Shown: positions 22,256 to 34,226 of the stretch, piece by piece
Layout: each line of letters starts with the position of its first letter
Numbering within the stretch: the stretch's first letter is position 1
Source of the DNA: Lepas anatifera
Taxonomy: Eukaryota > Arthropoda > Thecostraca > Lepadidae
Direction of reading: 5' to 3'
Assembly (NCBI GenBank): GCA_034440635.1
Contig: JAOTON010001526.1
Span: 3,481,001-3,545,000 of the forward strand
Length of the DNA: 64,000 nt
Notes under the pieces: generated by a model
What the model was told of the DNA's origin: nothing
What the model saw: only the letters and a program-made list of their open reading frames with translations
The model's database searches: none
Program-made: the position numbers and the translations under genes

Positions 22256-23430
22256 GTGATTTCGCAGTCGTCGCCGTCGGCCCCTGCCCTGAGTGCGCCC
22301 CTGCGCGCGGCTGTCGAGAAGACATGGCACGCGCCACAGACTCGGCGCTCGGGTGCGAGCGGCAATTACCGGGTGTCCCGCCCGCCGGCCACGACCATCG
22401 GCAGCCCTTCTGACCCGCGCCCGGCCGCCGCAGGCTGGCCCCGAGGCAAGCCGCGTGTCCATGCGTCTCCACTTTAGATTCCGTTCACTCGAGAGCCGGG
22501 CTCCTGTACGATGTTGTTTGCTGGCAGTCTGAACCCGAAGGCGGCTGGGGCGAAATCTATGCCTATTGCGGCGTTCAAGTGATTGTCTGAAGCCGGTGCT
22601 TGTCGTGAAGGAAGATGATTGCCAAACCCGAAGGCTGTTGTGGTCCGATGACAATGAAAAGGGGGTTACATATTGTGTCATCCCATGTTACAAATTCGGA
22701 AGCGTGATCATGAGATATCAGCCTACAGCTCGTTATTTTCTACCCGGTGAATTTCACTCCACGAGAGATAGAGTGGATCTGGAGTTGTCAACGGGTGAAT
22801 ACTCTGCATGACCTGCGCCGCAGAGACTGACCCTTCCTGCTGGTCGGCAGACCCTGCCATCCACGCCACGCACCCAAGCACCCCGGCACGCGTAAAAACA
22901 AACACCGGAAAAACGGCGCCTATCAAAAACTTATCAACGCTATAATTTCTAGCCAGTAAAAACGCACGCGCGCAAGTCAACGCCGGCACGTCGCCACGAC
23001 CCCAGGCGGGGCAGGTAGCGACCGCGGGCCGCCCGAAAAACGCAGCCGGCGGACCGTCCGCAACCTTTTATCTGGTGCGGTCATCGTCACATGGCCCACT
23101 GATGGGTTTATCCGAGTGCGCCGCCGCTCGGCCGCGCCGTTTTTGCCGTGTTGACGTGGAGTGGCGCACGGAGACAAAGCCGGCGCGCTGTCGGCACGCA
23201 TGTGTGAGCTGCGTCACTGACGACGCACGTGCGCCACAAAAAGCGACGCGCCGACGTCACCAGCGCTCAGACGGGGACGACGGGGATCGCCCTGGCGGAG
23301 AACGCTGCGCTCAGACGGGGACGACGGGGATCGGCCTGGCGGAGAACGCTGCGCTCAGACGGGGACGACGGGGATCGGCCTGGCGGAGAACGCTACAATG
23401 GTCGCCACGGCCAGTGACCGGTACCGCTCG
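22256..23430. other. CpG-rich region
   Basis: Two CpG-dense blocks (about 22256-22480 and 22850-23430) flank a more neutral stretch. Many overlapping frames occur on both strands. It contains a 44-bp tandem array. No recognisable gene. Confidence 0.45.
23265..23396. repeat. 44-bp tandem repeat, 3 units
   Basis: Units beginning GCTCAGACGGGGACGACGGG start at 23265, 23309 and 23353 and are nearly identical. They lie within a CpG island. Confidence 0.95.
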
Positions 23431-23440
23431 CATGGGTGTT

Positions 23441-23515
23441 TTAAGGGAATGTTCCTCCTGAGATAGCGGTTTTGTAGAGCGTGTCGACAAACCACTATTG
23501 GCGCGTTCCATTTAA
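23441..23515. mobile_element. Very short TTAA MITE (75 bp) of AAGGGAATG type
   Basis: TTAAGGGAATGTTCC at the left and GGCGCGTTCCATTTAA at the right give TTAA at both extremities with imperfect inverted ends. The interior CTGAGATAGCGGTTTTGTAG and AAACCACT match the 38242 element. Confidence 0.5.
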
Positions 23516-23729
23516 AGCCCTTTGTATTACATTTCCACACACTCTTAGTTCAAAATAAAATGACTGAAGGCCCGAACTTAAGCTATGAAGGAATCCCATT
23601 CCATCTGGCAAGGTGTATCACGTAGGTGTTTAGGTCAACCCAGAGTAGTAAGAAAAGAGGCGACATTATTGTTTTGAGCGAATGAAGGTCAAAATGAAAT
23701 GTGGTTTTCTGATTCTCAGAACTATTTTG
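23516..23729. other. No gene; family flank similarity
   Basis: The string ATGAAGGAATCCCATTCCAT near 23586 resembles CATGAAGGAATCCTTCCATC near 38410, so part of the same repeat may extend beyond the 75-bp element. No gene. Confidence 0.35.
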
Positions 23730-23979
23730 CATAAGTGGATCCATGATTATCAATCGGGGGGAGGGGGTGGCACCTTCCCAGAGGCTCCACTTTTGACCGG
23801 CAAAACCTATCAGGTGGGCGCAAAATCCTCTCGTTGGGCGCCGACTTTTGCATTCTAGGGAGAGCGACATTTCAGGAGGGCACCATCGACCTTTCAGGGG
23901 GCTAAATGAACATTTCAGGGGGTGCCGAAGGTTGATGGGGGGGGCACCTGCCCCTATTTGTCCCCTGGATCCGCCTATG
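23730..23979 (+). mobile_element. hAT-type MITE with exact 8-bp target duplication (250 bp)
   Basis: Ends CATAAGTGGATCCATG and CCTGGATCCGCCTATG are inverted; flanks are CTATTTTG at 23722-23729 and 23980-23987. Same family as 12725-12991: shared GGCAAAACCTATCAGGTGGG and TTTCAGGGGG blocks. Confidence 0.85.
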
Positions 23980-24245
23980 CTATTTTGCAGATTAACCCTA
24001 TTTCCAACAGGGGCAGATTCTGCCCAACCCTCAGGTTTTTCTGTGGTATTATATTTTCCAGAGGCGGAGCTATGGCTTACTAAATTGGGGGTTTTTATTC
24101 AGAAGCCGAGCATTGTCGCCGGCGTTGCGTTTGTCCTACAATAAAGCTGTCTGTTACGAATTGGCGGAGTTGTAATGTTTGAATGTTATTACTGACACTT
24201 AGGATGACACCTGATGTGTATTTTGATATATTTTTGGCCATAGGC

Positions 24246-24690
24246 GGTTCCAGAAGCTCAAAATGGGAGGCTTACAATGTTATCCATCCGAACTCTTCCA
24301 AAGTAAATAGACTACGAACAGAATGTTCGGGAGGGGTAAACATAGCCATGAATTGATCCCATATGTGTATTATATGATGATAGGAAATCACAGACGTACT
24401 AAGGCACCGTAATTAGGGGGTTCACTCGCACTTAAGTTCATGTAAGTGTTGTGTGTGCATTGAATGGGACAAAGCATTGTAACTATGCATTTAGTTCTAA
24501 CACTATATGATATTTGGAGTGACAGTTGATGTGTATTTCGACATATTTTTGTCCATGGGCGGTTCCAGGAGCTCAAAATGGGGTCTGCAATGTTATCCAT
24601 TTGAACTCTTCCAAAGTGAATAAACTGCCTACAGAATGGACGAGGGGGGTAAAAATAAAAATGTATTGACCCTATTCCTGATTATGTGAT
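24246..24690 (+). repeat. ~307-bp subterminal tandem repeat of the palindromic element
   Basis: GGCGGTTCCAGAAGCTCAAA at ~24243 recurs as GGCGGTTCCAGGAGCTCAAA at ~24548. It is followed each time by a GTTATCCATNNGAACTCTTCCAAAGT stretch. The same unit appears in reverse at 51700-52270 with ~316-bp spacing. Confidence 0.75.
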
Positions 24691-24695
24691 AAAAT

Positions 24696-27450
24696 ACCCG
24701 GGGGCAAAGTGCCAAAAGCTGTCCGGCGTGTTGTAAAGGTTGTTGCACAGAAATGAAATCCCTGAAGATTCAGGATCATGACCTTGGGTGGACAACCGAT
24801 ACAGCGCCTACTCGTTGTCCGCAGGAGGTGCATTTGTCAAAGGATGCACGCGCAAAATCGGCCCTTGCCTCTTGGACTTAAACGGCTTATAACTAAGCTA
24901 AAAAGACCGTTGGTGGCAAAAACATAATTTAATTTTCAAGCTCAAAATACACTGCTTCTACACATGTCAGTTTGTGTATTCTGGTTTAGTCCTATCACGT
25001 CATTTTTGGCACGTGCAGCTCAGCGAAAGAGGTGTGCGTCAACACCCTTCTGGCTCAAAACCTGTATCTCTGTATGGGTTAAACGAACAGCCGTGACACT
25101 TTGCATACATGTCGCTTAACATGTTCGGTATAATTTCTCCAAAAATGGTTTAGACACCTAGAAGAGTTATTGAGATATGGCGTCATATCTGGGTGCATGC
25201 AAATGCACTGTTTTCAAGCCAATTGGGGAACTTTGTCCGAAATGTTAGCTTCTTGCTTCAGTGCTGGTAATAACTGATTGGATAAGCAAATAGTTCCAAA
25301 TGGTATCTTCCTGGTTGAAATCAACCATTGTTCTACATATTATATAGGGAATTGCGCAATGGGTGTTCTGCCCAATCCTCCAGCACGTGCAAAATCGCCT
25401 GAGGGACATCGTTACACCCTGTCAATTAAACTCAAGTAGATTAAACTCAGTTTAGTTAACAAACACCAAAATTGGCAGATGTAATGCTCCACATGATTGA
25501 TATATTACCACAAAGTTTTGTGAGACTATAATGACTATTGCAAAGCTATGGCCATTCATCAAAACACACGTATATGTGTGGTCCAATGCAAAATGTAGTG
25601 CACTGCAGTACCCTTATTGGCAGTGATGTTTGGGAGTAATTTAGTCCGCCTGTAGTTATTATGTGCCGCATTGCAGCTCACGTCTGAAAACTGAGGAGGT
25701 ATGATTTGCGCCTAAGCATATGTTCCCTGGTATGAACGGTAGCGCAGAGTACCCCCGAGTTTGCCCGGTCTCTTCCATTGTAGACCAGACCTTAGGAGTT
25801 GAGATCAAAGATCAGTACCCACATTTGACTTTCATAGCCCACGTCCAACGATATATTACATGCAAATGCCACACCATGCTTGCTTCTGTCGCTAACTAAG
25901 GTCGACTTTGAACTTTTTTCCAAAAATATTACCGAAAGAAATAGCGCACGAAGCCTGCAAATGGCGAAACACTAAAAAAACACGAGAACGACGCCAGCGG
26001 AGGAATGCCGACATTGAACATCTCGTCAGTTAGTAAGTAAGACGTTAGGCTTAGAAATGTTGAAATATATTATTTTCTAGGTCATCTCAATGGGGTTGTT
26101 AATGAGGCACCGCAAAAAGTGAATCCACGTGCACAGGGTTGATGTATTGTATACAAGTCTTACACGAGTAGCTCAAGGTTAGAATGGATTTGAAGCGATG
26201 GAATGGTGTGTTTCCTGGTAGACTTTGGGTCCTGAATAGATATTACATTGTGGGACATGATTAAAATATCATGATCTATCATATTTTAGCTGGTTTTTTG
26301 TAGGAAGAATCTTGGAACCAAGATGCATAGCCTTAACAAATAACGTTTATGTTCTAGCAGCTCTGATGAGCGCAAAAATGCGACAAAAAATGTCACTATT
26401 ACCCGAGAAACGGAAGACAGTTGCTCAGCACGCCAGCAAAAAGGACTGGAATTTATTTGAGTACAGAATAGGCATGGCGCATCATTTTCCAAGATAATAT
26501 TGCAGACAATTTATGCTACGTTGAGTTGGAGATAAGATCAAATTTCACAAAGATTCGCCACGGTGAAGTTTTTCGAACAATCTGCGATGGCGCATAATCA
26601 GGACATTGTCAGTCAGAGAAAGAAGTGGCATCCCTGATATCAGAATCTGTATTTTCACGAAAAGAGCTGTCATTATGCTGACAGGAAGCGTCTTTCTGAT
26701 AATAAAAAGCAAGTAGATACGCAAGTAAGCTAATCTGAGCCTCCCGAGTTGATAGCGTGATTTCCTGAGCAGCTCTGGGGCCCTCAGCTGAGCTGGGCCC
26801 GCTGAAGCTGATGAGGACCCCTGAGCTGGTATGGGGCTCCTGAGCTAATTAAGTGCTTCCTGACTTGATCTGGTACCCCTGAGCTGATCGGGACCACTTA
26901 GCTAATCCCTTGTCCCTGAGCTGATAAGGTGCTCCCTGAGCTGATCTAGGCCCCTGCTCTGGTCTAGGGGATAGGAGCTGATCTAGGCCCCCGAGCGGAT
27001 AACTCTGGTGCCCCTGAACAGATATGTTGCCGCCTGAGCTGAAATAATGCACCCTGAGTCGATCTCCTGAGCCCTTATTGTGCCTCCTGAACTCAATTAT
27101 GCCCTCTGAGCTAGTCGTTGCCCCTGAGCTAATCAGGTGCCCTTTAAGCTGATCTGAGCCTCCTGGGTTGATAAAATGATATCCTGAGAAGGTCTGGGCT
27201 CCTGAGCTGGTATGGGGCTCCTGAGCTGATCAGTGCCTCCTGATCTGATCTGGTACCCCGAGCTTATCTGGGCAACTTCTTGGTCGAGGATCGCTTAGCT
27301 GAACTACTGCTCCCGGATTCGATCTGGTGCCTCCTGAACCATATTTTTTCCTCCTGAGCCCAATGCACTCTGGGTCGATCTTGGGCCTCCTGGGCCATTA
27401 TTGTGCCTCCTGAGCCCATCTGATGCCGTCCCAGCTAGTCGGGTGCCACC
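24696..27450 (+). repeat. Left arm of giant palindrome
   Basis: Begins ACCCGGGGGCAAAGTGCC, which is the reverse complement of the sequence ending at 30911. The match continues collinearly through non-repetitive DNA (for example CAGCACGTGCAAAATCGCCT at ~25380) and into a satellite from ~26740 onward. The satellite blocks are ~20 bp, of the form CTGAGCTGATCNGGNNCCC. Confidence 0.85.
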
Positions 27451-28199
27451 TTTTTATCGGCACTCCCTAGAATCCACCAGTATAGTAGTCAATGTATATA
27501 ATTAAGGGTTCCTAAGCATCACAAGACGTCTTAGCGATGGCTCATTCCTCCCATGCTCCATTTTACAAGGGGAGTTTGCATTGTGTTCTTATTCCCCATC
27601 TATTCAAGATCAGTTCAGCGGTACCCTAGTGTGGATCAGAGGCCCTCCAAAGCAGCCACCCCCAGTTGTGCCTCCAGGGACTAGACTAGCTCAGTGGCAT
27701 CCCGAGATTATGGGAGTTGGCCTTGTATTCTTATTCTCTACCTATTCAAGATCAGCTCAGGGACCTCTGATGTGGACGAGAGCTCCCCAGCGCAGCTCAT
27801 GCTTCGCCAGAGACTAGACAAGCTCAGTGGTCCCTAGAGATGGGGTTATCAGACTATTTTAATGAGCCCCAGGTAGGCTCATAGGGCATTGAACCAGCTC
27901 AATGAGCCCCGTAACACTTTAAGGCGCCCGATCATCTCAAGGGGCCTCAGGCCAACTTAGGGAACTCTAACAGGCTCAGCGCCCAGACCAGCTCAGGGTA
28001 CCCCCAGGAGCCAGATCCGATCTTGGGCCTCCAATCAGTTCAGGGGCTATAAGTCAGGTCAGGGGACAAGATCAAGTAAGGGACACTAAATCAGCTTAGA
28101 AACCTTTTATCAGCTCAGGGATCCCGATCAGCTCAGGAGCCCAGAGCTGCTCAGGTTATCACATAATCAACTCAGGAGGCCCAGGTGAGCTCAAAGGGT
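27451..28199. repeat. Centre of giant palindrome
   Basis: The symmetry weakens here. A ~142-bp direct duplication is visible (TGTTCTTATTCCCCATCTAT at ~27584 and TATTCTTATTCTCTACCTAT at ~27726, each followed by TCAAGATCAG). Beyond it the satellite resumes in the opposite orientation as CAGCTCAGGGG-type blocks. Confidence 0.6.
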
Positions 28200-30911
28200 A
28201 CCAGATTAGCTCAAAGAGCACCATATTAGCTCTAGAGGGATCAGAATAGTTCGGAGGGCATCATATGGGCTCAGGAGGAACAATTATGGTTCAGGAGGCA
28301 CCAGAACGACCAAGACATTGCCCAGATTAGCTCGGGGGTACCAGATCAAGTCAGGAGGCTCTTAATCAGCTCAGGAGCCCCATACCAGCTCAGAGACCCA
28401 GACCTTCCCAGGATATTTTATCAACCCAGGAGGCTCAGATCAGCTTAAAGGGCACCTGATTAGCTCAGGCGGTACCCGACTAGCTCAGAGGGCATAACAT
28501 GAGTTCAGGAGGCACAATAAGGGCTCAGGAGATCGACTCAGGTGCATTATTTCAGCTTAGGCGGCAAAATATCTGTTGGGCACCACATCTATCAGCTCGG
28601 GGGCCCAGATCAGCTCCTATCCCTAGACCAGGTAGGGCCTAGATCAGCTCAGGGATCACCTTATCAGCTCAGGGGACCAGATAATAACGCTCAGTGCTCA
28701 GAACATAACGCTCAGTGGTCCCGACCAGCTCAGGGTACCAGATCAGTCAGGAAGCACTTAATTGGCTAAGGAGCCCCATACCAGCTCAGGGTCCTCATCA
28801 GCTTCGGCGCGCCCAGCTCAGCTGAGGGCCCCAGAGCTGCTCAGGAAATTACGCTATCAACTCGGGAGGCTCAGATTAGCTTACTTGCGTATCTACTTGC
28901 TTTTTATTATCAGAAAGACGCTTCCTGTCAGCATAATGACAGCTCTTTTCGTGAAAATACCGATTCTGATATCAGGGATGCCACTTCTTTCTCTGACTGA
29001 CAATGTCCTGATAATGCACCATCGCAGATTGTTTGAAAAACTTCACCGTGGCGAATCTTTGTGAAATTTGATCTTATCTCCCACTCAACGTAGCATAAAT
29101 TGTCTGCAATGTTATCTTGGAAAATGATGCGCCATGCCTATTTTGTACTCAAATAAATGCGAGTCTTTTTTGCTGGCGTGCTGAGCAACTGTCTTCCGTT
29201 TCTCGGGTAATAGTGACATTTTTTGTCGCATTTTGCGCTCATCAGAGCTGCTAGAACATAAACGTTATTTGTTAAGGCTATGCATCTTGGTTCCAAGATT
29301 CTTCCTACAAAAAACGCAGCTAAAATATGATAGATCATGATATTTTAATCATGTCCCACAATGTAATATCTATTCAGGAACCAAAGTCTACCAGGAAACA
29401 CACCATTCCATCGCTTCAAATCCATTCTAACCTTGAGCTACTCGTGTAAGACTTGTATACAATACATCAACCCTGAGCACGTGGTTCACTTTTTGCGGTG
29501 CCTCACTAACAACCCCATGGGAGATGACCTAGAAAATAATATATTTCAACATTTCTAAGCCTAACGTCTTACTTACTAACTGACGAGATGTTCAATGTCG
29601 GCATTCTCCGCTGGCGTCGTTCTCGTGTTTTTAGTGTTTCGCCATTTGCAAGCTTCCTGCGCTATTTCTTTCGGTAATATTTTTTGGAAAAAGTTCAAAA
29701 TCGACCTTAGTTAGCGACAGAAGCAAGCATGGTGTGGCATTTGCATGTAGTATATCTTTGGACGTGGGCTATGAAAGTCAAATGTAGGTACTGATCTTTT
29801 GATCTCAACTCCTAAGGTCTGGTGCTACAATGGAAGAGACCGGGCAAACTCGGGGGTACCCTGCGCTACCGTTCATACCAGGGAACATATGCTTATGCGC
29901 AAATCATACCTCCTCAGTTTTCAGACGTGAGCTGCAATGCGGCACATAATAACTACAGGCGGACTAAATTACTCCCAAACATCACTGCCAATAAGGGTAC
30001 TGCAGTGCGGTACATTCTGCATTGGACCACACATATACGTGTGTTTTGATGAATGGCCATAACTTTTGCAATAGTCTTTATAGTCTTACAAAACTTTGTG
30101 TTAGTATATCAAACATGTGCAGCATTACATCGCCAAATTTGGTGTTTGTTAACTGAACTGAGTTTAATCTACTTGAGTTTAACTGAAAGGGGTGTAACGA
30201 TGTCCCTCAGGCGATTTTGCACGTGCTGGAGTTTGGGCAGAACACCCATTGCGCAATTTCCTATATAATATGGAGAACAATGGTTGATTTCAGTAGGAAG
30301 ATACCATTTGGAACTATTTGCTTATCCAATCAGTTATTACCAGCACTGAAGCAGGAAGCTAACATCTCGGACAAAGTTCCCCAATTGGCTTGAAAACAGT
30401 GCATTTGCATGCGCCCAGATATGACGTCATATCTCAATACCTCTTCTAGGTGTCTAAACCATTTTTGGAGAAATTATACCGAACATGTTAAGCGACATGT
30501 ATGCAAGTTTCACGGCTTTTCGTTTAACCAATACAGAGATACAGGTTTTGAGCCAGAAGGGGTGTTGACGTACACCTCTTTCGCTGAGCTGCATGTGCCA
30601 AAAATGACGTGATAGGACTAAACCAGAATACACAAACTGACATGTGTAGAAGCAGTGTATTTTGAGCTTGAAAATTAAATTATGTTTTTGCCACCAACGG
30701 TCTTTTTAGCTTAGTTATAAGCCGTTTAAGTCCAAGAGGCAAGGGCCGATTTTGCGCGTGCATCCTTTGACAAATGCACCTCCTGCGGACAACGAGTAGG
30801 CGCTGTATCGGTTGTCCACCCAAGGTCATGATCCTGAATCTCCAGGGATTTCATTTTTGTGCAACAACCTTTTACAACACGCCGGACAGCTTTTGGCACT
30901 TTCCCCCGGGT
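28200..30911 (-). repeat. Right arm of giant palindrome
   Basis: Reverse complement of 24696-27450. The satellite part (GATCAGCTCAGGNNCCC blocks) runs to ~28870, then unique arm sequence to AGCTTTTGGCACTTTCCCCC. A perfect 18-bp palindrome AGATATGACGTCATATCT is at ~30417-30434. Confidence 0.85.
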
Positions 30912-31054
30912 AAAAGGATATCAAAGGCGTGCTCAGGTAACGTAATTAGGGGCTCACTAACTTTCAAACGTATTTTAGTGTTGTGTCTGCATTGCATTGT
31001 GTGAAGCATCGTAGATATGCACTTAGTCCGAACACCAAATGGACACACTTCATC

Positions 31055-31189
31055 CATAGGTGGATCTAGGAGTGTTCCCTGGTCGGGTAGGGGTGGATAA
31101 AGGCGGGGTAATTTGAAAAGCAGCCATATCTGAAAGGCGGGGTAATTTGTGCCTTACCACACTATTTTGCCTCCCTGAATCCACCCCTG
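31055..31189. mobile_element. Short hAT-like insert in the palindromic element
   Basis: CATAGGTGGATCTAGGAG at the left and CTGAATCCACCCCTG at the right form inverted ends. An AAGGCGGGGTAATTTG string is repeated inside. The left junction is also found, in reverse, at ~51655. Confidence 0.5.
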
Positions 31190-31656
31190 ACATATTTTTG
31201 ACATTTGAGCACTTTGCTTGACATTAGAGATATCACACTGTACCTGGAGTGAGTATTTCTGCAAAAAAGAAGACATGAAAAAATTCATATAACTACCTCC
31301 AAATTCCTGGCCCCAGAACCACCCTTGAATTTTGAATCTCGCCTAAATGAGAAATATGACCATTTCCAAGCAATTTCCTGTCACTCCATACTAGTTTCGT
31401 GAAAATCAAGCGTAAGAGACAAGAGTTACGGATAATCTAAAAAAGGTAGAAATTTTGTACCTATATTTTGAACCCCCTACCCTCCATTTTTAAAGTTTTT
31501 GAATTTTCTTTTTTCGAAATGGAGTTTAGCGCAAGAGAAATTGATATCAGTTTGAATTTTAAGAATCAGCCGGGTAGATTTTGAGATCTTAGGGGGCCGA
31601 ATCTGCCCCCTCCCCTACTGGAAATAGTGGTAGCCGGGAGCCCGTTGGAAATACGG

Positions 31657-32645
31657 TTAACCCTCGCCCCACCGGGGGCCATCGATGGCCCCTAAGGTTT
31701 TTCGGGATAGCAGAAAACGACGAGGCGCAGCACCGCGGTTGAGGGCTTTACCTCTCACTGCATCAATTTCCCATCATCCTGAAATTTTTACCCCGGGTCA
31801 CCCAAGGTCAGGTCACCAGACGAGGTCAACCAAGGTCACCTCACTTCACTTTAGGCTCTGTAAGAGCTACATTTCAAAGTCGATCAATTTGAAACTGCCT
31901 ACACTTCATGACCCTCCAGGGTCTCAAGGTGTATATCCGGGATTTTTCGATTTCGTGCCCTGAGGTCAGGTCACGAGGCGACCTCTCCCATTGGAAAAGC
32001 ATGGGGAAAGCTATTTCATGATATAAAAGCCACAAAAATGATTGCAAATACTCAGACTGCTCAGAACAACGTTTTGTACACCCTTTCACGGATCCCAGGG
32101 GTCTATTTGCCTTTGACTTTTCCAAGGTCATCAGGTCACCGGAGGTCAAAACAGTATTTTGACAATAACTTTTGACCTAATTGAGCTAGAGCGGTGAAAC
32201 AAACACCATCGTGTTTGTCTTGTCACTGGCTTTCATTTGATATACAGCAAGGTCACTTTTTGACCTTTCGTGACCTCAGGTCATATTAGGTCCGAGGTGA
32301 CCTCTGGAGGTCAAACCACTGGCGGGAGGTCTTTACGTTCCACATAGCGGAAAAGTACTGGCAATTTGCTATCAAATGTACTTTACCAGGCCTATAGCTC
32401 TAATGACATAAGGTTATGCCCGTTTGCTTAATCATTGCATATTTGGTGAAAATAGCCGATCTTGACCTATTTGACCTCTGAGGTCAAACCATTGACCTGA
32501 GCACTAAAACATGCGAAGTATTTCTTACTGAATTCACGCGTGCTTTCTATTGCACTTTGAGATTTGCGCTAACGCCCATATTTTCATTAGAGGGGGCCAT
32601 CGATGCCCCCGGTGCAAGGTGGCGCCCCCGGTGGGTGCGGGTTAA
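31657..32645 (+). mobile_element. TTAA-type non-autonomous element, type D (989 bp)
   Basis: Starts TTAACCCTCGCCCCACCGGG then GGCCATCGATGGCCCC, and ends CCCCGGTGGGTGCGGGTTAA. Its left TTAA is also the right TTAA of the giant palindrome, so it inserted at that junction or shares it. A degenerate GC hairpin (GACGAGGCGCAGCACCGCGG) is at ~31718. Dense AGGTCA/TGACCT pairs lie around 31800-31830, 31960-31990 and 32260-32320. Collinear in reverse with 62031-63061. Confidence 0.8.
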
Positions 32646-33516
32646 TAGTCCTTTATACAATTTCGAAAAAGTGGTCCTTTCCTTTTAAGGGGTCTGGAGG
32701 AGTGATGAAAGTTATGAAAAATTGGGTTTTTGGAAAAATGTATATATTTTACGCCACGAAAAACAACTTTGCTCTCAGGCAGATCATCAGGAAGCTATTC
32801 AAGGAGAGTGAGCTGTGCTTGATTGTCCAAATACTGTTTCTGATATATTCCTCAATTGTGTTTATACACGACCGTATAAATAGTATAACGCCCCGGTCCA
32901 GGAAGCGCAGTAGGTGTTGTATCACATCCAATACAACAAGCATGTTGAAAATCGATGAAAACGAGTGGAGAGAGTCCTTTATCTGCATTGATTTCAAACT
33001 CCACTGGTCATGTCATTCCCATCATGTTAAAAATGTTACGGCTTCCTTCCCCCAAACAGTACTCTGCGGTAAGAACCAATGGCCTCACCTGAATGCCAGA
33101 TTGTGACAGACTGTGACAGACTTGTACAAAAGGAGACCTACATATGACTGATGGTGGGTACTTCCGTCTCTCGATCTCGAGACATCAAGACAGTCCCCAC
33201 TCAGCGAGGAGGCTGGGGATTAAGTTGGCTCTCCTATATAATGCAGTTCATATTTCTGCAGTTTAGTATTTCATCAGCTGGCAACTCAGATGACCTCAAA
33301 AGTTGCTGCGTTTTAAAGCTTCTGGGTTTCTCCATTCAGTATTATCTCGTTTTTTCCGGAAGAGACTGTAATTTGAGTTAGTCTTGTGATGAAATGTTAT
33401 ATTCTTAGTCTTATGATTATCAATCAATATAATTATCAATGACAATTATCCAGTGTGGTATAAGTATCGATATATCAGAACATCACATACTAGCCTAACG
33501 TCGTTACCCATAAAAA
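32646..33516. other. No gene recognised
   Basis: Frames of ~80 codons on both strands overlap between 32749 and 33106 and look somewhat protein-like, but neither matches a family I know and no splice structure is obvious. Confidence 0.35.
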
Positions 33517-33790
33517 GGGGCCGGGTAGCCTAGTGGCTTCGTTACCAGTCTTCGGATCGGATAGCATGGATTAACGTGCGTTCAATCCCCACGGCGGGAA
33601 ACTGCCTTCCGTGTCCGACCTGACCCGGTGGAGAGGATCCTTAAACACCCACGCCAATACTCACTGTAATTGGGCAAGTGTGTCTGTTGGGAGTGGTCCA
33701 AATAAAAAAGTCCCCCACCCACCACAATCACATTATAACCTCGGCCCAAGAGGGGCAATGTCAAACACGGATAGCGCTGAGGCGATGTAG
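33517..33790 (+). mobile_element. tRNA-derived SINE
   Basis: The head GGCCGGGTAGCCTAGTGGC contains an A-box-like TAGCCTAGTGG at 33526-33536, and GTGCGTTCAATCCCC at ~33577-33590 is a B-box. The spacing fits a tRNA-derived Pol III promoter. The body runs to about GAGGCGATGTAGGATTGG. Its 3' end abuts the reverse-oriented Penelope fragment. Confidence 0.7.
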
Positions 33791-34067
33791 GATTGGTGTC
33801 CCTGATATATACTGCCTCCAGCAGTTGGAGCCTTTTCTTATCATGGCATCTCGCTAGGATTTCCGTGTTTTGGACCAACATGTCTGTCGTTAGTCGTTCC
33901 CCGTGTGAGCGGCGTATGTGCTTCTCTGGAGCTCCATCTTGCAGCCGCATTGTCAATATTCTCGAAAGCGTCGTGGTCGAGAATCCAATGTAGCTACAAT
34001 CGGAGCGGTGCGCACAGTCACCAGCAGGGCAGTTGAATTCAATCATTGATCTTCTAATGATAAGCAC
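33767..34067 (-). pseudogene. GIY-YIG endonuclease fragment of a Penelope-like retroelement
   Basis: The minus-strand frame (residues ~1-100 of an open frame that continues into the SINE) contains CPAGDCAHRSDCSYIGFSTT, then TLSRILTMRLQDGAP, LVQNTEILARC and RLQLLEAVYIRD. In GIY-YIG domains of Penelope-like elements a Cys pair precedes YIG, followed by TTTLSRRLT-like, H-x-x-x-H and a Glu-Ala late in the domain; HIRRSHGE and LLEAVYI fit this. The upstream reverse transcriptase is absent, and the frame beyond YIRD is SINE sequence, so this is a broken 3' remnant. Confidence 0.75.
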
Positions 34068-34226
34068 CCTCCGTTTGATTTCGTGTGATTAAATTCAAAT
34101 TTCTAAACCACTGATTCAAAGAAGTCTTAACCATTTTCGATCCGAGACTATGGGTGTTTTGAACTGTATTCTGCTATTATTATCACTATATATGTATCAC
34201 TTTAGTGTTATATGTATCACTTATGC

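Larger units (their letters stand above)
23992..31660. mobile_element. 7.7-kb TTAA-flanked giant palindromic element
   Basis: Starts TTAACCCTATTTCCAACAGG followed by GCAGATTCTGCCC and ends GTTGGAAATACGGTTAA, preceded at ~31600 by GAATCTGCCCCC...CTACTGGAAATAG, so the termini are inverted and TTAA-flanked. Most of the interior is one imperfect palindrome: arms at about 24696-27450 and 28200-30911, symmetric about position ~27804. Outer arm parts look nearly identical by eye; inner parts are a degenerate CTGAGCTGATC satellite and its complement. No ORF on either strand resembles a transposase or any other protein. It is probably non-autonomous. A partial second copy of the termini is at 51650-52594. 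Confidence 0.75.

Noticed and set aside
26740..28870. Possible CRISPR-like array
   Set aside because: Blocks are degenerate, vary in spacing, reverse orientation at the centre and lack unique spacers between identical repeats; this is a eukaryotic satellite.
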